From Pelargonium nanum (lineage: Eukaryota; Streptophyta; Magnoliopsida; Geraniales; Geraniaceae): 62,359 nucleotides of DNA. The stretch covers positions 1-62,359 of the forward strand of contig JAYMTF010000055.1 in the NCBI GenBank assembly GCA_036897485.1, read 5' to 3'. The stretch's first letter is position 1. Each line of letters begins with the position of its first letter. Below the pieces are notes generated by a model, which was given only the letters and a program-made list of their open reading frames with translations, ran no database searches and had not been told where the DNA came from. The position numbers and the translations under genes were made by a program. This document shows, in pieces, positions 23,700 through 36,000 of this stretch.

Positions 23700-23831
23700 A
23701 GCAAAGATTTGATCCAAAACTTGGGTTTTCTCTAACTTTCTTTTCTTTTCCTCTGTTTGGTTGGTGAGAAAATGGGAGAAAATGTGCCAAACACAGCTGC
23801 AAAATGGATGATGGGTTTCAAATGGATAAGC

Positions 23832-23845
23832 TTGATGGGTATTTA
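23832..23845 (-). promoter_or_regulatory. TATA box of the OXS3-like gene
   Basis: The plus strand reads TATTTATAT, so the coding strand has ATATAAATA, about 140 bp upstream of the start codon at 23699. Confidence 0.55.
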
Positions 23846-24542
23846 TATGGGTTTGGGGAGAAGAAAAAAATGTCAAATTGTTTTTAATATTAATATTAAT
23901 ATTTATTTATTTTTTGGGTAGAATTGAAGATAAGACTCATAATAATTTTTTTTTTGGTGGAATTTTAAAATGAAAATAATAAAATAAAGATTCGGCATTA
24001 TCCACTTTTGCTTTCTCTATGTCCCCTATGGCCTGCCAAACATCATTCCAACTAACCTAGAAAATAGTAGTTTTTCTCGTTTTCTAAGCCCAACGCTCCA
24101 TCTTTGCGCGTGCATCTCACTCATATGTTTAAATTAGGTTCTCTTTTCATTGTGGATAAGGTTCCGTTTTTTTTTTTTTTTTTTTCTGTGAGTCTTGTAA
24201 ATTGTAGTAACTCAGTGAGCTATATATTCATGCCTTTATTTATCTCATGCCCACTCAATTTGTTTTATGTTATTTAGATGCCCATGGGTATCATATTTAG
24301 TCATGCGGGTCGTGGGTCTAAATGGTACGTGGGTTTTAAATTGAATTTTGAGTTCTTACAAGAAAAAAGAGTGAATTTAGTAAGATTTTACCCTACCTAG
24401 TCCAACTCGGAAACTAATTAAATCTGTTTTGTGTGACTCGATTTTTGAATCGACAAGATGATCAACTTTTGCATGTTAGTGGTTTCAAGTACCTCGTGGG
24501 GTGAGTTTGGTGCACTAATTTCATTCTGTGTTATCTAAACCT

Positions 24543-24700
24543 GCACATTTCATGTTAGGGTTCGAGTTCTCGCACATCTATACTCAAATGAGGTCAAAAT
24601 ATCCAACACAGAACAAAAGTTAGGGATCGACTTCTCGAGCATCCATACCCAAACGAAGGATATGAATGCACGAGAACTCAAATCCTAACATAAAATGTGC
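24543..24700. repeat. Foldback element with about 34-bp inverted repeats
   Basis: The left arm at 24543-24576 begins GCACATTTCATGTTAGGGTT and the right arm at 24667-24700 is its near-complement ending CCTAACATAAAATGTGC. The arms match at most positions. About 90 bp lie between them, including GTTAGGGATCGACTTCTCGA, a third partial copy of the arm. Confidence 0.7.
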
Positions 24701-26740
24701 AAGTTTCCTTCACATTATGGACCCGACTTCGCTCATATGTTATATTGGTTCAATTCATATTGCCCGTTGCTCGAAGCGGGCAGAGCGGTTTGATGGGTTG
24801 ATTCACAGGCTCAACATCTTTTTGGATATTTTCTAACCCCAATTGTACTATGTCCACATTAAATTGTTTTTTTTTTTAAATAAATAATTTATTTTATATC
24901 ATAGGTGTGGAATTGGGAACATGTTTATTTTGCCAATCAAGAAAGTCATGTGGACAGCTTTTGCTTTGAAAATTTGAAATCCAAATTGGTTAGAATCCAA
25001 GTGAAAGGCTGTTATTGTGAGCTGTCTCATCATTACTTTTTATTGGATAATAGTCACTACAATTCAATTCTATTTAATGGGAATTAAATAGGCCCCAAAT
25101 TTAATTGTTTCAACTTTATCACTTAAATTTATCTCATCCATAAATTGAGCTGCCAAAAAACCGAGAATTAAATTTGGAACTATTGACATGTGTGAAAAAT
25201 AGGAAAGTGGTTCAATTGAATGGCTAATAAATAGTTGGTTTTATTACTTTACCGACATGCAAAAATGATAATTATGATGGAAAAATATAGCTAAGAAACA
25301 TAGTTTTATAAAACTGTTTTAACTTGTAATTCCCAATTTGAAAATCTTGATTTTATTTGAGTTTGAATAATTACAGGTCACTCCAACATGTCGAATTTAG
25401 GTTTGAGTTCCTCACGTTTGATGCGAGCCTAATGCCTTCATCTATTACGCACTACTAATATGAAATTCAAAATATCACTCGTTAATTTTAACTAGCACGT
25501 AAAAAATAAAATTTATTACTAAACACATAAATAAAGCAATAACTCAACATTGTAAAAAATATATAAATTTCACACCACACGATTTACTCTATATGTGGAC
25601 CATAAAATTAATGAGTTGTATAAGTTAGGTTTATAAAATTTGTTAGGACCAATATAATAATAGATTTATTACTCAAATCACATAAATTAGGTTCATAAGA
25701 TTTGTTTAGACAAATCTAAGGAAACAAATTTATTACACTCCACAATAACTCTATATCAAACTCTCATCATTTTCAACTAATTCCTGAATTATTCTAAAAA
25801 TTCAACTAAACTAGTAATATTGGGTAATAATTGAAACAAAGAGACAATTAGAATTCGACACTTCCAATTATCGAGTTAGATTTATATCTAATTGATCATA
25901 TAGAATTTGCAAGTAAGATCGGATCTGAATGTACAAATACACACGAATCAACACATTTTACACTAAAATTTAAAGTATAACCAGATCCAATATACAGCAC
26001 AATTATTGATTTCACCCGAACTCATTTCAAATGCAATTTAAATGAGTTCATCAATCCGAACTCAATAAAATCTGATCATAAGTTACAACCGCAAATTTTG
26101 AGCAATCATTTTTCATGATTAAATGTATTTAGGCAACACCATAATCACCTTCTAATGTCGGTCCATATATGATTTAAATGAATTGACCAAATCGAAATAG
26201 CCAAAGTACCTAATTTAATAAATTAGGTCAAAATCAATGCACAAAATAAAATAATATTCTTATGGTATATATGTGATGGAGTCTCCTCCACATCTTTGGG
26301 CCATACTTATCCATCCACATATGATCACTTTACTCTTGTTTATTTATTACTGTAATTAATTTTGGAGCACCTACTGTCGGCTTACACGTTAATTTGTTAT
26401 TGAGAGTTTGAGACCACAATTCAGTATTTGCTATTATTATATTATTTATTTATTAAGAGAAATGAGTGAAAATTGGTAAATTAATTATTCAACTGCAGTC
26501 TCAGTAGAAAAAAAAATATTCTCAGGAGCAATTAGTTCATATTTTTAATTTTTTAATTTATGTTTATTAATATTTTGAAAATGATACACTTTTTTTTTTA
26601 GGATTGAAAATGATACACTTTAGATTAGGAATGAAAGTGGAAAGTAATTATTGAGAGTGATGCTCAATCAGTAATTTCCAATCTCGTATTAGGATAAGGA
26701 GTTAATAGTGATTATGGTCTTGTTTCTGAATGATTGTATC

Positions 26741-26930
26741 CGTTTGGCGGAGTGGTTTGAGAGAGTAGTTTTCTCTTTTATTAAGCGATTTAACAAATTC
26801 GGTTGCTCATGCGGCTATTCGAGATTCGGGTTCTATGTCCAGTTGTATGTCTTGGGGTGATCATGTGGCTCTCCCGAGACGGAATAAGTTGTTATGTAAT
26901 AATTTAAGTTAATAAAATATTTTATTTAAA
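26741..26930 (+). mobile_element. SINE-like element
   Basis: The start TTTGGCGGAGTGGTTTGAGA resembles a Ser/Leu-type tRNA A-box, and GATTCGGGTTCTATGTCC is a weak B-box. The end is A/T-rich (TTAATAAAATATTTTATTT). No clear target duplication. Confidence 0.5.
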
Positions 26931-26989
26931 AAATCTTTATTGACGGATCAGTATAAGTCAAATAATATATAGCTTAAACTTTCAACTCT

Positions 26990-27010
26990 TATATATATAT
27001 ATATATATAT
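26990..27010. repeat. AT dinucleotide microsatellite
   Basis: A simple run of about ten AT units. Confidence 0.9.
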
Positions 27011-29763
27011 GATAGCCTATAAGAATATTGCTAATCTTTGATTCAATAGATAAAGAATTGGTGAGATTATGGTCAACCACCAGACAAACTCAACCCATGC
27101 CTTTGATGACAAACTTAAACTTTTCTTCCCTGCCAAAGATTCTGCAAATCATGTTTGTTGAAAAGCTAAATGTTTGTTTCAAGCAATAGATAGGTTTCTT
27201 AAAATGAACGTTCATTAGACGAATACTCGACACAACTCTTCTTTTTTAGATAAAGAAAAATATAACACTCCAATCTGAAATTTCATGTTTGTATGAGCAT
27301 TGACTCATTCAAATATAAATCCAAAAATGGGGCAAGTCTCAACTCAAAAGTAATTTTTGAAATTGAAACAGCTTCATTCGGTCCGGTACCGGTCCATTCA
27401 TATTCGGTCCAGTCCAATTTGGTTTTGGATCGATGCCTAGCCCTAACTCAATCATACAATTTTGTTTCCCGACGTTCATATCAATGATTTAACTACCTTA
27501 AATTTCACAGGTCACCTAGAGTTCACAACTAGAATCTGAAACTCGGATACCCGACTTTTGCCCGATCCAATCTAACCAACTTTCAGTCAGTGTCGTCTCG
27601 GATGAGACAAACCACACGATTCAACACATTTCACAAATTGATATTCGAACCGAAATTCGATTTGCCAGGTCTAAGGTCCCCACGAGAACAAAAATTGTCT
27701 AAAAATTGATGCTTTTGTTCAAAAAATTGTCACATCAATCTAATTTAGACAACACCGATTACCAGTATAGAGTTAACCAAATCAGAACATAACAGATAGT
27801 TGGAAGAATCAAAATGAATCAGTTTTATTTTCAACATGGATAAGACTATAGAGATGGTGGTGCTGCTGCTAGTGGAGGGGCAGAGAAGATGGATAGGGAC
27901 CCATAAAATCAAAAGGTTCTCCGAAGAGTGAAGAACATAGAAAAAACCACATAGTATTTGGTTGGCTTAGGTTATAAGCCAAGCCAAGACAAGAGCAAGG
28001 CATGAGTGAGAACATGAAGATGGAAATGAAGCCACCAACATGACAGACAAAGAGACATTGTCACTTTCGGCTGTCACATGTTTTCAGGGTGTCTGTGTCT
28101 TGTGTCTGTCTCCACACCCCATTCCTCAATCCTCAACTCAAATTGGGTCAATAATCATACATGAACCTTATTCTTATCCAACTATTTTGGTCTTCCTTTT
28201 GCAGATCTCATGCAACTTGCTGGTTTTTTAGCTAACCTATTTACCACAACTAGGGGTAAAGTTGTGCAAGTTGTTGTCATAGGGTTGTGTGCTTTGTCTC
28301 AACAGTAAAATTAGTGTTATGACCCAAGATAGCATATTTCAAACCAAAAACAATTGTACTATTGTATGTACTTTTAAATCTTGTCATTGGTTCCACAATG
28401 GCATAGCTGACCATTTGAATTTTAAAGAGATTTTTGTTTGTTTGGGTTAAAAATGTCTAACTGAAAGGGTTTGGGTTATGGGTTTTGAGCATTAAGACAA
28501 CCAAGTGAGTTAGCAACTCAATTTTTAAAAAATTAACTAGGTCGATTCTATCAAGTTAATTTGATCAATAGAACTACCGACCAAATATCAATCAAACCGG
28601 GTACTACAGTCCATTTCTTTTAGGCGCTCATTTTTTTCATAAAGTTAACTATCCTATCAAGTTTGATCAATAGAACTAACGACCAAATATCAATCAAACC
28701 GACTAGGTCGATTTCTTTTGGGCACATAGATAAAAAAAAAACTACGCAGCAATTCTCATATGCCAAGGATTAGACTTTATATAATTTTTAATCATGAGAT
28801 ATTCAAAGCGGGCTCACGAACAACACCTTTAAAGTGTTGACTAATTTTTATTCGAATCTGGTAGAATCACCAAAATGGCAAAACTCTTCTTATTAAGTAT
28901 TCGAGTAACTGTATTTTCTAATATTCAAATTTGAGACATCGAATTAAATTGGAACAACTTCTGTCAATTAATCCACTCGGTTGAAAATAATGTTCAAATT
29001 TTCACTATATATAGAGTATGCACTATTTTTTTTCTCTCTCTTTCCTTTCATGGGAATAGTTAATTTTATTGGTGCAGTTGGGTCGATTTCTAGGAGAGTG
29101 AGAGAATGTTGGTGATGGATAAAAGGTGGATATAAATAGTGGATAAAAGGTAAGATCTAAGAGCACGATATGAACCATGAATGCATTGCTTACCATTTAT
29201 CACATACCTGCTCATCCAGCAATGCAAAGCATATTGGTAGAATCAATAAGTAGTCTTTGAATCAGCTCCAGTAGAATCCAGCCCATACCTTATTTCAAAC
29301 ACAGAAATGTACCGTTTTTCATTTATGATATCCGTGAATAAGATTTGCATTGAAGACCAATTTGTATACTAAATCTGAATATAAGCAATGAGAATTTAAT
29401 ACCATGCAAGTGGCTTTGAGCCGCTCTTTAAAATGAGAGGTGAAACAAAAGAGTAAAGTTTTTCATTTATAATCTAACACAACATGAATAAGATTTGCAT
29501 CAACAATTTGTATGCAATTTGGAGCTGAGCTCGTAAACACTCAAAACACGATCTGCATTCTTGAGGGTTTGGGCAAACCCGAATGAATTCACACATTTTA
29601 CACTAAGAAGTAGGAAATTTCATACCATGGCAGGTGACGCCAAGTTGCTCTATTGAATAAGAATCCTCTCAAATTGGCTACAGTAGACTCCATTCCTATC
29701 ACGGCCAAACAAAGTAATTAATGTTTTACATTTATAATCTAACAGACAACATGAATAAGATCT

Positions 29764-30000
29764 AGAGCTGGCGACACGTGATTCGACACAAACACGATCC
29801 GATTTAAGCGTGTCGTGTTTCTTATCCCACAAGTCTATACTTATAGTTCAAATATATTGTGCCTAAGATAGTGAAAATAGAGAATAGGAGTGGCATCAAC
29901 TGCTACTCACATCATCTCTCGTTTAGGCAAAACCGATGTGAACTGACACGCCAACACAATTATTTAACGTGTTGGGTTTGTATTTATCTATGCAACACAG
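29764..30000. mobile_element. hAT-like MITE inserted in the tandem array
   Basis: The left end TAGAGCTGGCGACACGTGAT matches the TIR consensus. The interior has GTGTCGTGTTTC and AACGTGTTGGGTTTG. The right end is eroded. It interrupts the unit that begins at 29729. Confidence 0.6.
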
Positions 30001-30754
30001 TTGCTCTTTGAAATGAGAGGTCTCTGAATCGGCTCTCAAACGAAGTGAAGTTTTTTCATTTATAATCTAACAAAAGAACATGAATATGATTTGCATTGAA
30101 GACGATTTATATACGATGAATGAATATAAGCAACAGAGTTCCGTACCATGGCAGGTGACCCCAAGTCGCTTTCTTGAATAAGAAGCCTCTTTATTGGCTC
30201 CACTAGACTCCACTCTATTCCTGAGTTCAAACAAAACAAGTAATGTTTTCCATTTATAATCTAACACAAGAAATCAAATAAATTTGAATGCATAACCGGA
30301 ATTTAAGCAATGGAATACTTAGTACCTTGACAGGTTGGCCTCAAGTCACTTTTTCAACAAGAAGTCTCTGGATCGGCTCCAGTAGACTCCACCCGTTCCT
30401 TCAAAAAAGTAATGTTTTGCATTTATAATCTAACACAAGAACAAGAATAAGATTTGCATTGAAGACAATTTTTATACAATGTATAAATATAAGTAATAAA
30501 AAATTCCATACCATGGCAGGTGACTCCAAGTAGCTCTCTTGATTCGGAGACTCTAGTCTCTAGTCCAATCACAAGTTCAAACAAAAGTAATGGTTTTCAT
30601 TTATAATCTAACATGAACAAGATTTACATTATTTACAATTTCTGAGCAAAATATGAATTGAAGCAATGGAAAAATTAGTACCGTGGCAGGTTAAATGAGT
30701 TGTCTCTGAATCAGCTCTAGTAGACTCCACCCCGTCCCTCAGTTCAAAAATAGG

Positions 30755-30975
30755 ATAAATTACCAAAATTGTCTTTGAATTATCAAGACCTGGTAAATTT
30801 TGTCCCTGAACTAATTTGATGTCAAAATAGTTCCCCAGCTATTGAAAGATTTCCAAAAAAAATCTCTGATGTTACATCCAAGTTAACATGGACGGCCATT
30901 TTGGCCAGTTTTCAATATTTTGAAGCCAAATAGGGGGGTCTTGATAGTTCAGAGACCATTTTGATAGTTTTACCA
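30755..30975. repeat. GGTCCATGAACTA-family element inserted in the tandem array
   Basis: Left: AAATTACCAAAATTGTCTTTG and TTTTGTCCCTGAACTAATTT. Right: CAGAGACCATTTTGATAGTTTT in inverted orientation. It splits the last two anchors of the array. Confidence 0.6.
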
Positions 30976-31217
30976 AAACCATTTATAATCTTAACACGAG
31001 GACACGATTAAGATTTGCATTCAAGACAGTTCAAGTTCAAAACAACACCGTATCTTCTCTGAGAAAAGATAGCATAACAGGTTCATATAGACACCTTAAC
31101 ATCCATTATTAAATCAGTAAAAACACAATATAGATCACTCAGCAGACAATTTCATACACTTGACCCAACAGATGATACAAATCACAAGTGAAATTGTAAA
31201 ACATGGTATAATGCAAA

Positions 31218-34200
31218 CTAGAACGATACCCGGATGCCGAGCAATGCCATGAGCTGAGAAATGAACTCGGGATGCCCAGGCCAAGCCGCTCCGGTAACTA
31301 AATTTCCATCGGTGAAGCAACGGTGAATTGGATCAGGCTCCAACCACGTTGCCCCTGCCAAGACTACATTAAGCTTCACCACAGGATATGCAGTACATTT
31401 CCTGCCCTGTATAACACAATTTGCATAAAGCAATTACAAATGTTAACATCTAGTTCTGTAAACACTTGATATCGGATAAGCTGGATTTAACATAAAAACC
31501 TTTTGCATGAATTCCAAGTTCCTAATTAATTCAATTAATAGTAACTAGAAGTTTCAGCATTTCAAAGATTGAATTAATTCCTTTGTCATTCCAATTAATA
31601 TACTTCATCCGTCCCAAAATGAGTGTCAAGTAGGTGGCGTTTGGATTAAAAAAATTGGAATGCGAATGAGATTCTCATTCCAGAGCAGCAGAGTCATTCT
31701 CATGACAAAAAAAATCCAATCCAAACATAAAGAGTGAGAATCTTATTCCCATTCCCATTATTGAGCAAAAAAATAATCCAAACGCTACCTTTTTTTGTCC
31801 CTAAATGAGTGTCCACTTTTCTTTTTGGTTAGTAAGCTATACACAAATTACCAAAAATATCCTTAATATAAGTTAGTTAGAACTCGTTGAGTTTGTTAGA
31901 ATAAAAACAAATGGGGTTATAAAGAATAATCCGAAACTCTAACTAACTTATCCTTTATACAAAAAATTGATAGTAGACACTCTTTATGAAAAGGATGGAG
32001 TATTAGAGAATGAACTCAAACAGTTCCATAAGTTTTCAGACTACTGGCTGCTGATCAAAATTCGGTTCAGACCAGAATATTGGACCAGACCAAACTGAAT
32101 CCAATCAGTCTGGTCCAGCTCTATCCAATCTGACCCCGGTCCAAATCGAATTATACCCCTAAATTGTATTAGACAGAAGCTGCAATGTTGATTTGCTATT
32201 TTATAAGGATATTGTCAATATTTCTACCTTGAGAACGCCGGCAGCAGATAAAATCTGTTGCCCATGGCAAATGGATGCAACTGGTTTCTTTGCTTCCATG
32301 AACTCCTTCACTAAAGCAATCACTCTCTCATCCAATGCCAAATACTCGGGAGCTCTACCTCCGGGGATGACGAGAGCATCATAACTTGATGTCTCTAAAC
32401 CATCAAAATCAACTGTTAAAGGAAAGAGATGGCCAGGCTTCTCACTGTAAGTCTGATCACCCTCAAAATCATGGATAGCGGTTGGGCAAGTATCACCAGC
32501 TTTCTTCTCAGGGCATGTTGCATCAACGTGACACTCGAGAGCTTGAAGAGACTGGAAAGGAACAGTTATTTCATAGTCTTCCATGTAATCCTGTAACATA
32601 AAATTGTACAGGCATGAGTAAGAGATATTCATTATCTAGATGAGGGTCGTAGTTTAGCCCAGCTAGATGAAGCTTTCCTGTTCATTTATTTGCATACAAA
32701 AATTATGAAACTCCATACAAACTAGCATAAAACTCAAGTTCTTCAATGTTGCAAGGCATTTTTTTAAAAAGATAGGCGAATGATGTGCAATATTTCAAAC
32801 TTCAACCCTAGAACATTGGAAATTTAGAACTTACCCCGCATAGAAATAAGATCCTTTTAGCAGAACCCGAAATGGTGCCTCCTAGGGCCTTCACAAAAAG
32901 CCTTATGAATTCAGGATGACCTAAATATGTAGCTGTAGTAATAATATTACCATCAATAGCACAGGCTGCCAAGGTCTCAGGTTCTACCCAAATGAGCTCC
33001 TGCAGCAATAAGTACAGGTTTCACTGGAGGGTATGCAGTGCATTTCCGACCTTTAACCAAGTCTGCAGCAGCTAAGATCAGTTGTCCATGGCAAATAGAT
33101 GCAATTGGTTTTCCAGAGCTGGAAAATTTCTTGACTAGATCTACAACAGATGAATTAATGGCAAGATATTCTGGAGCCCGTCCTCCAGGTAAAACCAATC
33201 CATCGTACTTGCTAAAGTCAATATCATCAAATGTTGCATTGAGTGTGAAGTTGTGGCCTCGTGTCTCAGGATAAATCTGCAACAAACCAAACAAAATGAA
33301 AAGAAAAAAGCACTATTAAGTCTCCAACCTAGAAACTATTAGAAACCCAAGTTGTGTAATATAACTAGTTAACTATCAATGACGTCACTTAGCAAATAGT
33401 CACTGGTAAGTTACACTTCTGTGCATTCGCATGACAACAGCCAAATTGCAAGAGCGGAGCCAAGTGGACAAACATTTTCTTACAACAACATGAACAAACA
33501 AGATAGTGCAATCTACTCATCGAATTGGGAAAACAAATAACAATATTTTTGTTAAAAGTATAAACCACCATTGGCCCCTGAACTATCAACATTTAGGTAA
33601 GAGTTTGGATAAAGGATTTTGGAGTGGGAATGAGAATCCAAGAATGGGATTGAAAATGTTATTCCCATTTTAAAGTCATATCCATGACCAAAAAGTTATA
33701 ATCCAAACATGAAGAACGAGAATCTCATTCCTAAACAAAAATTCTAATCCATAGCTACCTTAGTTGAATCAATCCTATTCCTATAATTTGTAACTGTGTG
33801 AGGCTTGCATGAGAGTGTATGTACCAGAGTATAAATCCCAAACTTTTGGTCCCCTCTAATAATAGTACCAAAGCACAACAGAAACATAAAACTTCAAAAC
33901 AATAGAACAATCCACAATCATCAACACCAGTAACATAAGTTTTCAATAAATGAGTCCAAAAATCAGAAGGATCATAAAATTTCAAAATGATACAGTAACC
34001 AACCAACTAGTAGAGCAATTTTTTTTCTACAAATGAGACAAAAACTGAACAGAAATATAAACTAAATTTCTAAATAAATTAGTAAAAAAAACACAAAATT
34101 ATAAAAATTCAAAACAATCAACTACCGGTGACAAGTGCAACAAAAAACTCCAATAACTTGGTAAAAAACACAACAGACTCATAAAATTACTAAATAAACC

Positions 34201-34833
34201 AACAATCAACGTGCTGATCAGAAACACACACACACACACAACAATCAACCATAAGTGACAGTAACTAGCATCTAGCTCAACAAATTTGTGAATAAATTAC
34301 TCAAACACCACTAAATTAGTACATTATCGTAAAATTTCAAACCAACACAACAATCCACCATCATCAACAAGTGCAACGCAAATGTTCAATAAAGTAAGCT
34401 AAGAATAACCTGATAACCAGAACATAAGGAGTAACATAAGTTTATACATATAATTTCAGTACCTAAATCATCAATCTCACTTCAACTTTCCTCCATATAA
34501 CTCCGCAATCACAAATTATTTTGATCTAATGATATTCAAACTATATCAACGTGTTTAGATCAATTCACTATGCTTACAGCTTGATGAACGGCGGTCCGGC
34601 AAATATCGCCAGCCTTTTTTCCGGGACAAACGGCATCAACGGCCACACCGAACGCCTGCAACGCTTGAAAAGGAACCATCACCTGAATCGCAAACACACA
34701 TAAACGTCAATTTCGCAAGTAAATGTAGAATCAGTTTTGAATCGGAGACGATCAGAGTAGCAATTACCTCGGAATCTTCCACGTAATCGCCGCAGAGGAG
34801 GAGCACGGTTCTCGGAGCTCTGGAAACCGCCAT
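31218..34833 (-). CDS. Two-domain DJ-1/PfpI family protein (DJ1D-like), with a 1-nt frameshift
   Basis: Five exons: 34768-34833, 34578-34682, 32835-33276, 32228-32590, 31218-31406. It has the tandem two-domain form of plant DJ-1 D/E/F proteins (about 390 residues), which act as glyoxalase III-type or stress proteins. Each domain has the nucleophile-elbow motif ASICHGQ with its cysteine, preceded by [10 protein letters not shown]. Exon 3 is 442 nt, one more than a multiple of three. Its frame breaks where GAGCTCATTTGGGTAGAA should read through as a conserved WVEP. The extra base is in the A-run at 32990-32992 (plus strand). As written, translation stops at 32977-32979 after about 156 residues; the second domain remains open in the other frame. 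The join of exons 2 and 3 also looks about four residues shorter than I recall for Arabidopsis. All splice sites are intact. Confidence 0.92.
31602..31998. mobile_element. Stowaway-like MITE interrupted by a second MITE
   Basis: The outer element starts TACTTCATCCGTCCCAAAAT and ends AAAGGATGGAGTATTA, the inverted form, as in Stowaway-type elements flanked by TA. Between about 31629 and 31793 lies a second element starting GGTGGCGTTTGGATT and ending AATCCAAACGCTACC. The outer sequence resumes at GTCCCTAAATGAGTGTCC. All of this is within the last intron of the DJ-1-like gene. Confidence 0.7.
33600..33765. mobile_element. MITE of the GGTAGCGTTTGGATT family, TTA flanks
   Basis: Left GGTAAGAGTTTGGAT, right ATCCATAGCTACC, inverted, with TTA immediately outside both ends. 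That suits a PIF/Harbinger-type 3-bp duplication. The interior has AATGAGAATCC and AACGAGAATCTCATTCC. It lies in an intron of the DJ-1-like gene. Confidence 0.6.
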
Positions 34834-35918
34834 TTTCGTGTTTGCTCTGTGATCGTTGCTCGTTGGTGGTGATGGCTCCTTTATATAGTGAGGACGGCAA
34901 TGAAGCTCAGAACCGGAGGGAGTGACTGTGATTATGGGTAAAAGGACGATTTTGCCCCTGATAATGCCGGGAAATGAAATGCTGTTTATTTTATTTTGTT
35001 TAATTATTTTATTGTTTTTGTTTATGAAATTGTTTTGGCGCTTTAATGATGGAGCCAAATGGTAGACCCAATAGGAAGGACATCAAATCATGACCTTCCT
35101 TCCCACCAATACATACATCATTGAATCATCTCACACTATAGCTAGTAATTTGAACTAGAATTCGATAGGTACCTTATACCAACCGTACTTTTATTTGATC
35201 TCAACATGATTCAAAGTTGGTCGGATCAGGTTAAAATCAAGTTCATTATATAAAATTTCGAATTAAGATTGAGTTGATTCATGTGAACCCGCAAAAATAA
35301 TTATATCCGATCGACTCAATAATTCTATAGGGTTAGGTTAATAAGGTTCACCAACTCGAATCCGTCCCCAACCCGACACAACCGTTAAGATGTGAGCCCC
35401 TAATCTTCTCAATCAGTTTATTGTGCAGAATAAGACTTCTACCGACTAAATTCACTTTTATGCTAAAGTAAGATAATCGGTGATGAATCACTATTTTAAG
35501 AACATAATATAGTAAAGTGAACGTACATTCTTTCTACATGTGTTTGACTACTTGTAGTAAAATATCATATCACAAGATTGTAGTTGCCAAAGCACATTGC
35601 TAATGGGCATAATTACTATGCCCAAGTCCTTTTACCTTCAATGTCTTCCTACACGTGTGACATTTTTAAGTTAAATATACTGATATCGAACAAGATAATA
35701 TGATTAAGTTGTCCTTCATCCGAGATGCGCACCCCTCCTCTTAAAAAATACTTTCAATAATTCATAAGATGAAAATTTGATACTCATTTTGAGATAAAAT
35801 GCAAAAGAAACACAACATTTATTTTGAGACTCGAGTATTATTTGAGTACATTTTTGGAAATAATCCAAATCTTGAAACTTAAGTTAATGTACTAAAATTC
35901 TCATAAAATAACAAGAAT
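34834..35918. other. Promoter side of the DJ-1-like gene and spacer before the tRNA
   Basis: The first about 80 bp is the presumed leader of the DJ-1-like gene, with a TATATAA on the minus strand around 34880-34887. The rest is AT-rich with a worn hAT-like stretch (about 35215-35400: GTTGGTCGGATCAGGTT, CCCAACCCGACACAACC). No coding sequence is supported. Confidence 0.5.
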
Positions 35919-36000
35919 GTGGACGTGCCGGAGTGGTTATCGGGCATGACTAGAAATCATGTGGGCTTTGCCCGCGCAGGTTCGAATCCTGCCGTCCACG
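35919..36000 (+). tRNA. tRNA-Ser (anticodon AGA)
   Basis: 82 nt. The acceptor stem GTGGACG pairs with CGTCCAC. The anticodon stem CATGA/TCATG closes the loop CTAGAAA, giving anticodon AGA (UCU codons). A long variable arm (GTGGGCTTTGCCCGC) marks a class II tRNA, as expected for Ser. The T-loop GGTTCGAATCC serves as the B-box and TGCCGGAGTGG as the A-box. A CAA motif lies 5 bp upstream and a T-run (ATTATTTTTTTGG) follows as a Pol III terminator. No intron and no encoded CCA, as usual for nuclear plant tRNAs. Confidence 0.97.

Larger units (their letters stand above)
23846..29160. other. Long AT-rich spacer, no gene supported
   Basis: Both strands were read without finding a supportable exon. 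Contents are a poly-T run (about 24164-24185), a foldback element (24543-24700), a SINE-like element (26741-26930), an AT microsatellite (26990-27010), and a patch of CGGTCCGGTACCGGTCC type (about 27375-27440) related to repeats at 32050-32150 and 50900-51060. Confidence 0.5.
29165..31025. repeat. Eight-unit tandem array 3' of the DJ-1-like gene
   Basis: The anchor CATTTATAATCTAACACAAG, followed by ATGAATAAGATTTGCATTG, recurs at about 29320, 29464, 29729, 30058, 30251, 30420, 30598 and 30980. Most units also share ACCATGGCAGGTGACCCCAA and GGCTCCAGTAGACTCCACCC. Basic spacing is about 170-190 bp. Two units are widened by inserted repeats (about 29764-30000 and 30755-30975). On the minus strand each unit has an acceptor-like CAGGAA and a donor-like CCATGGTA about 75-85 bp apart, so it resembles a repeated small exon. 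Confidence 0.85.

Noticed and set aside
29165-31025. Possible CRISPR array or satellite centromere unit
   Set aside because: The repeats are long, diverged and contiguous with no uniform spacers, in a plant nuclear setting. Too few copies for a satellite block.
31629-31793. 8-bp target duplication for the inner MITE
   Set aside because: The bases flanking GGTGGCG and GCTACC do not match, so superfamily cannot be claimed from this copy.
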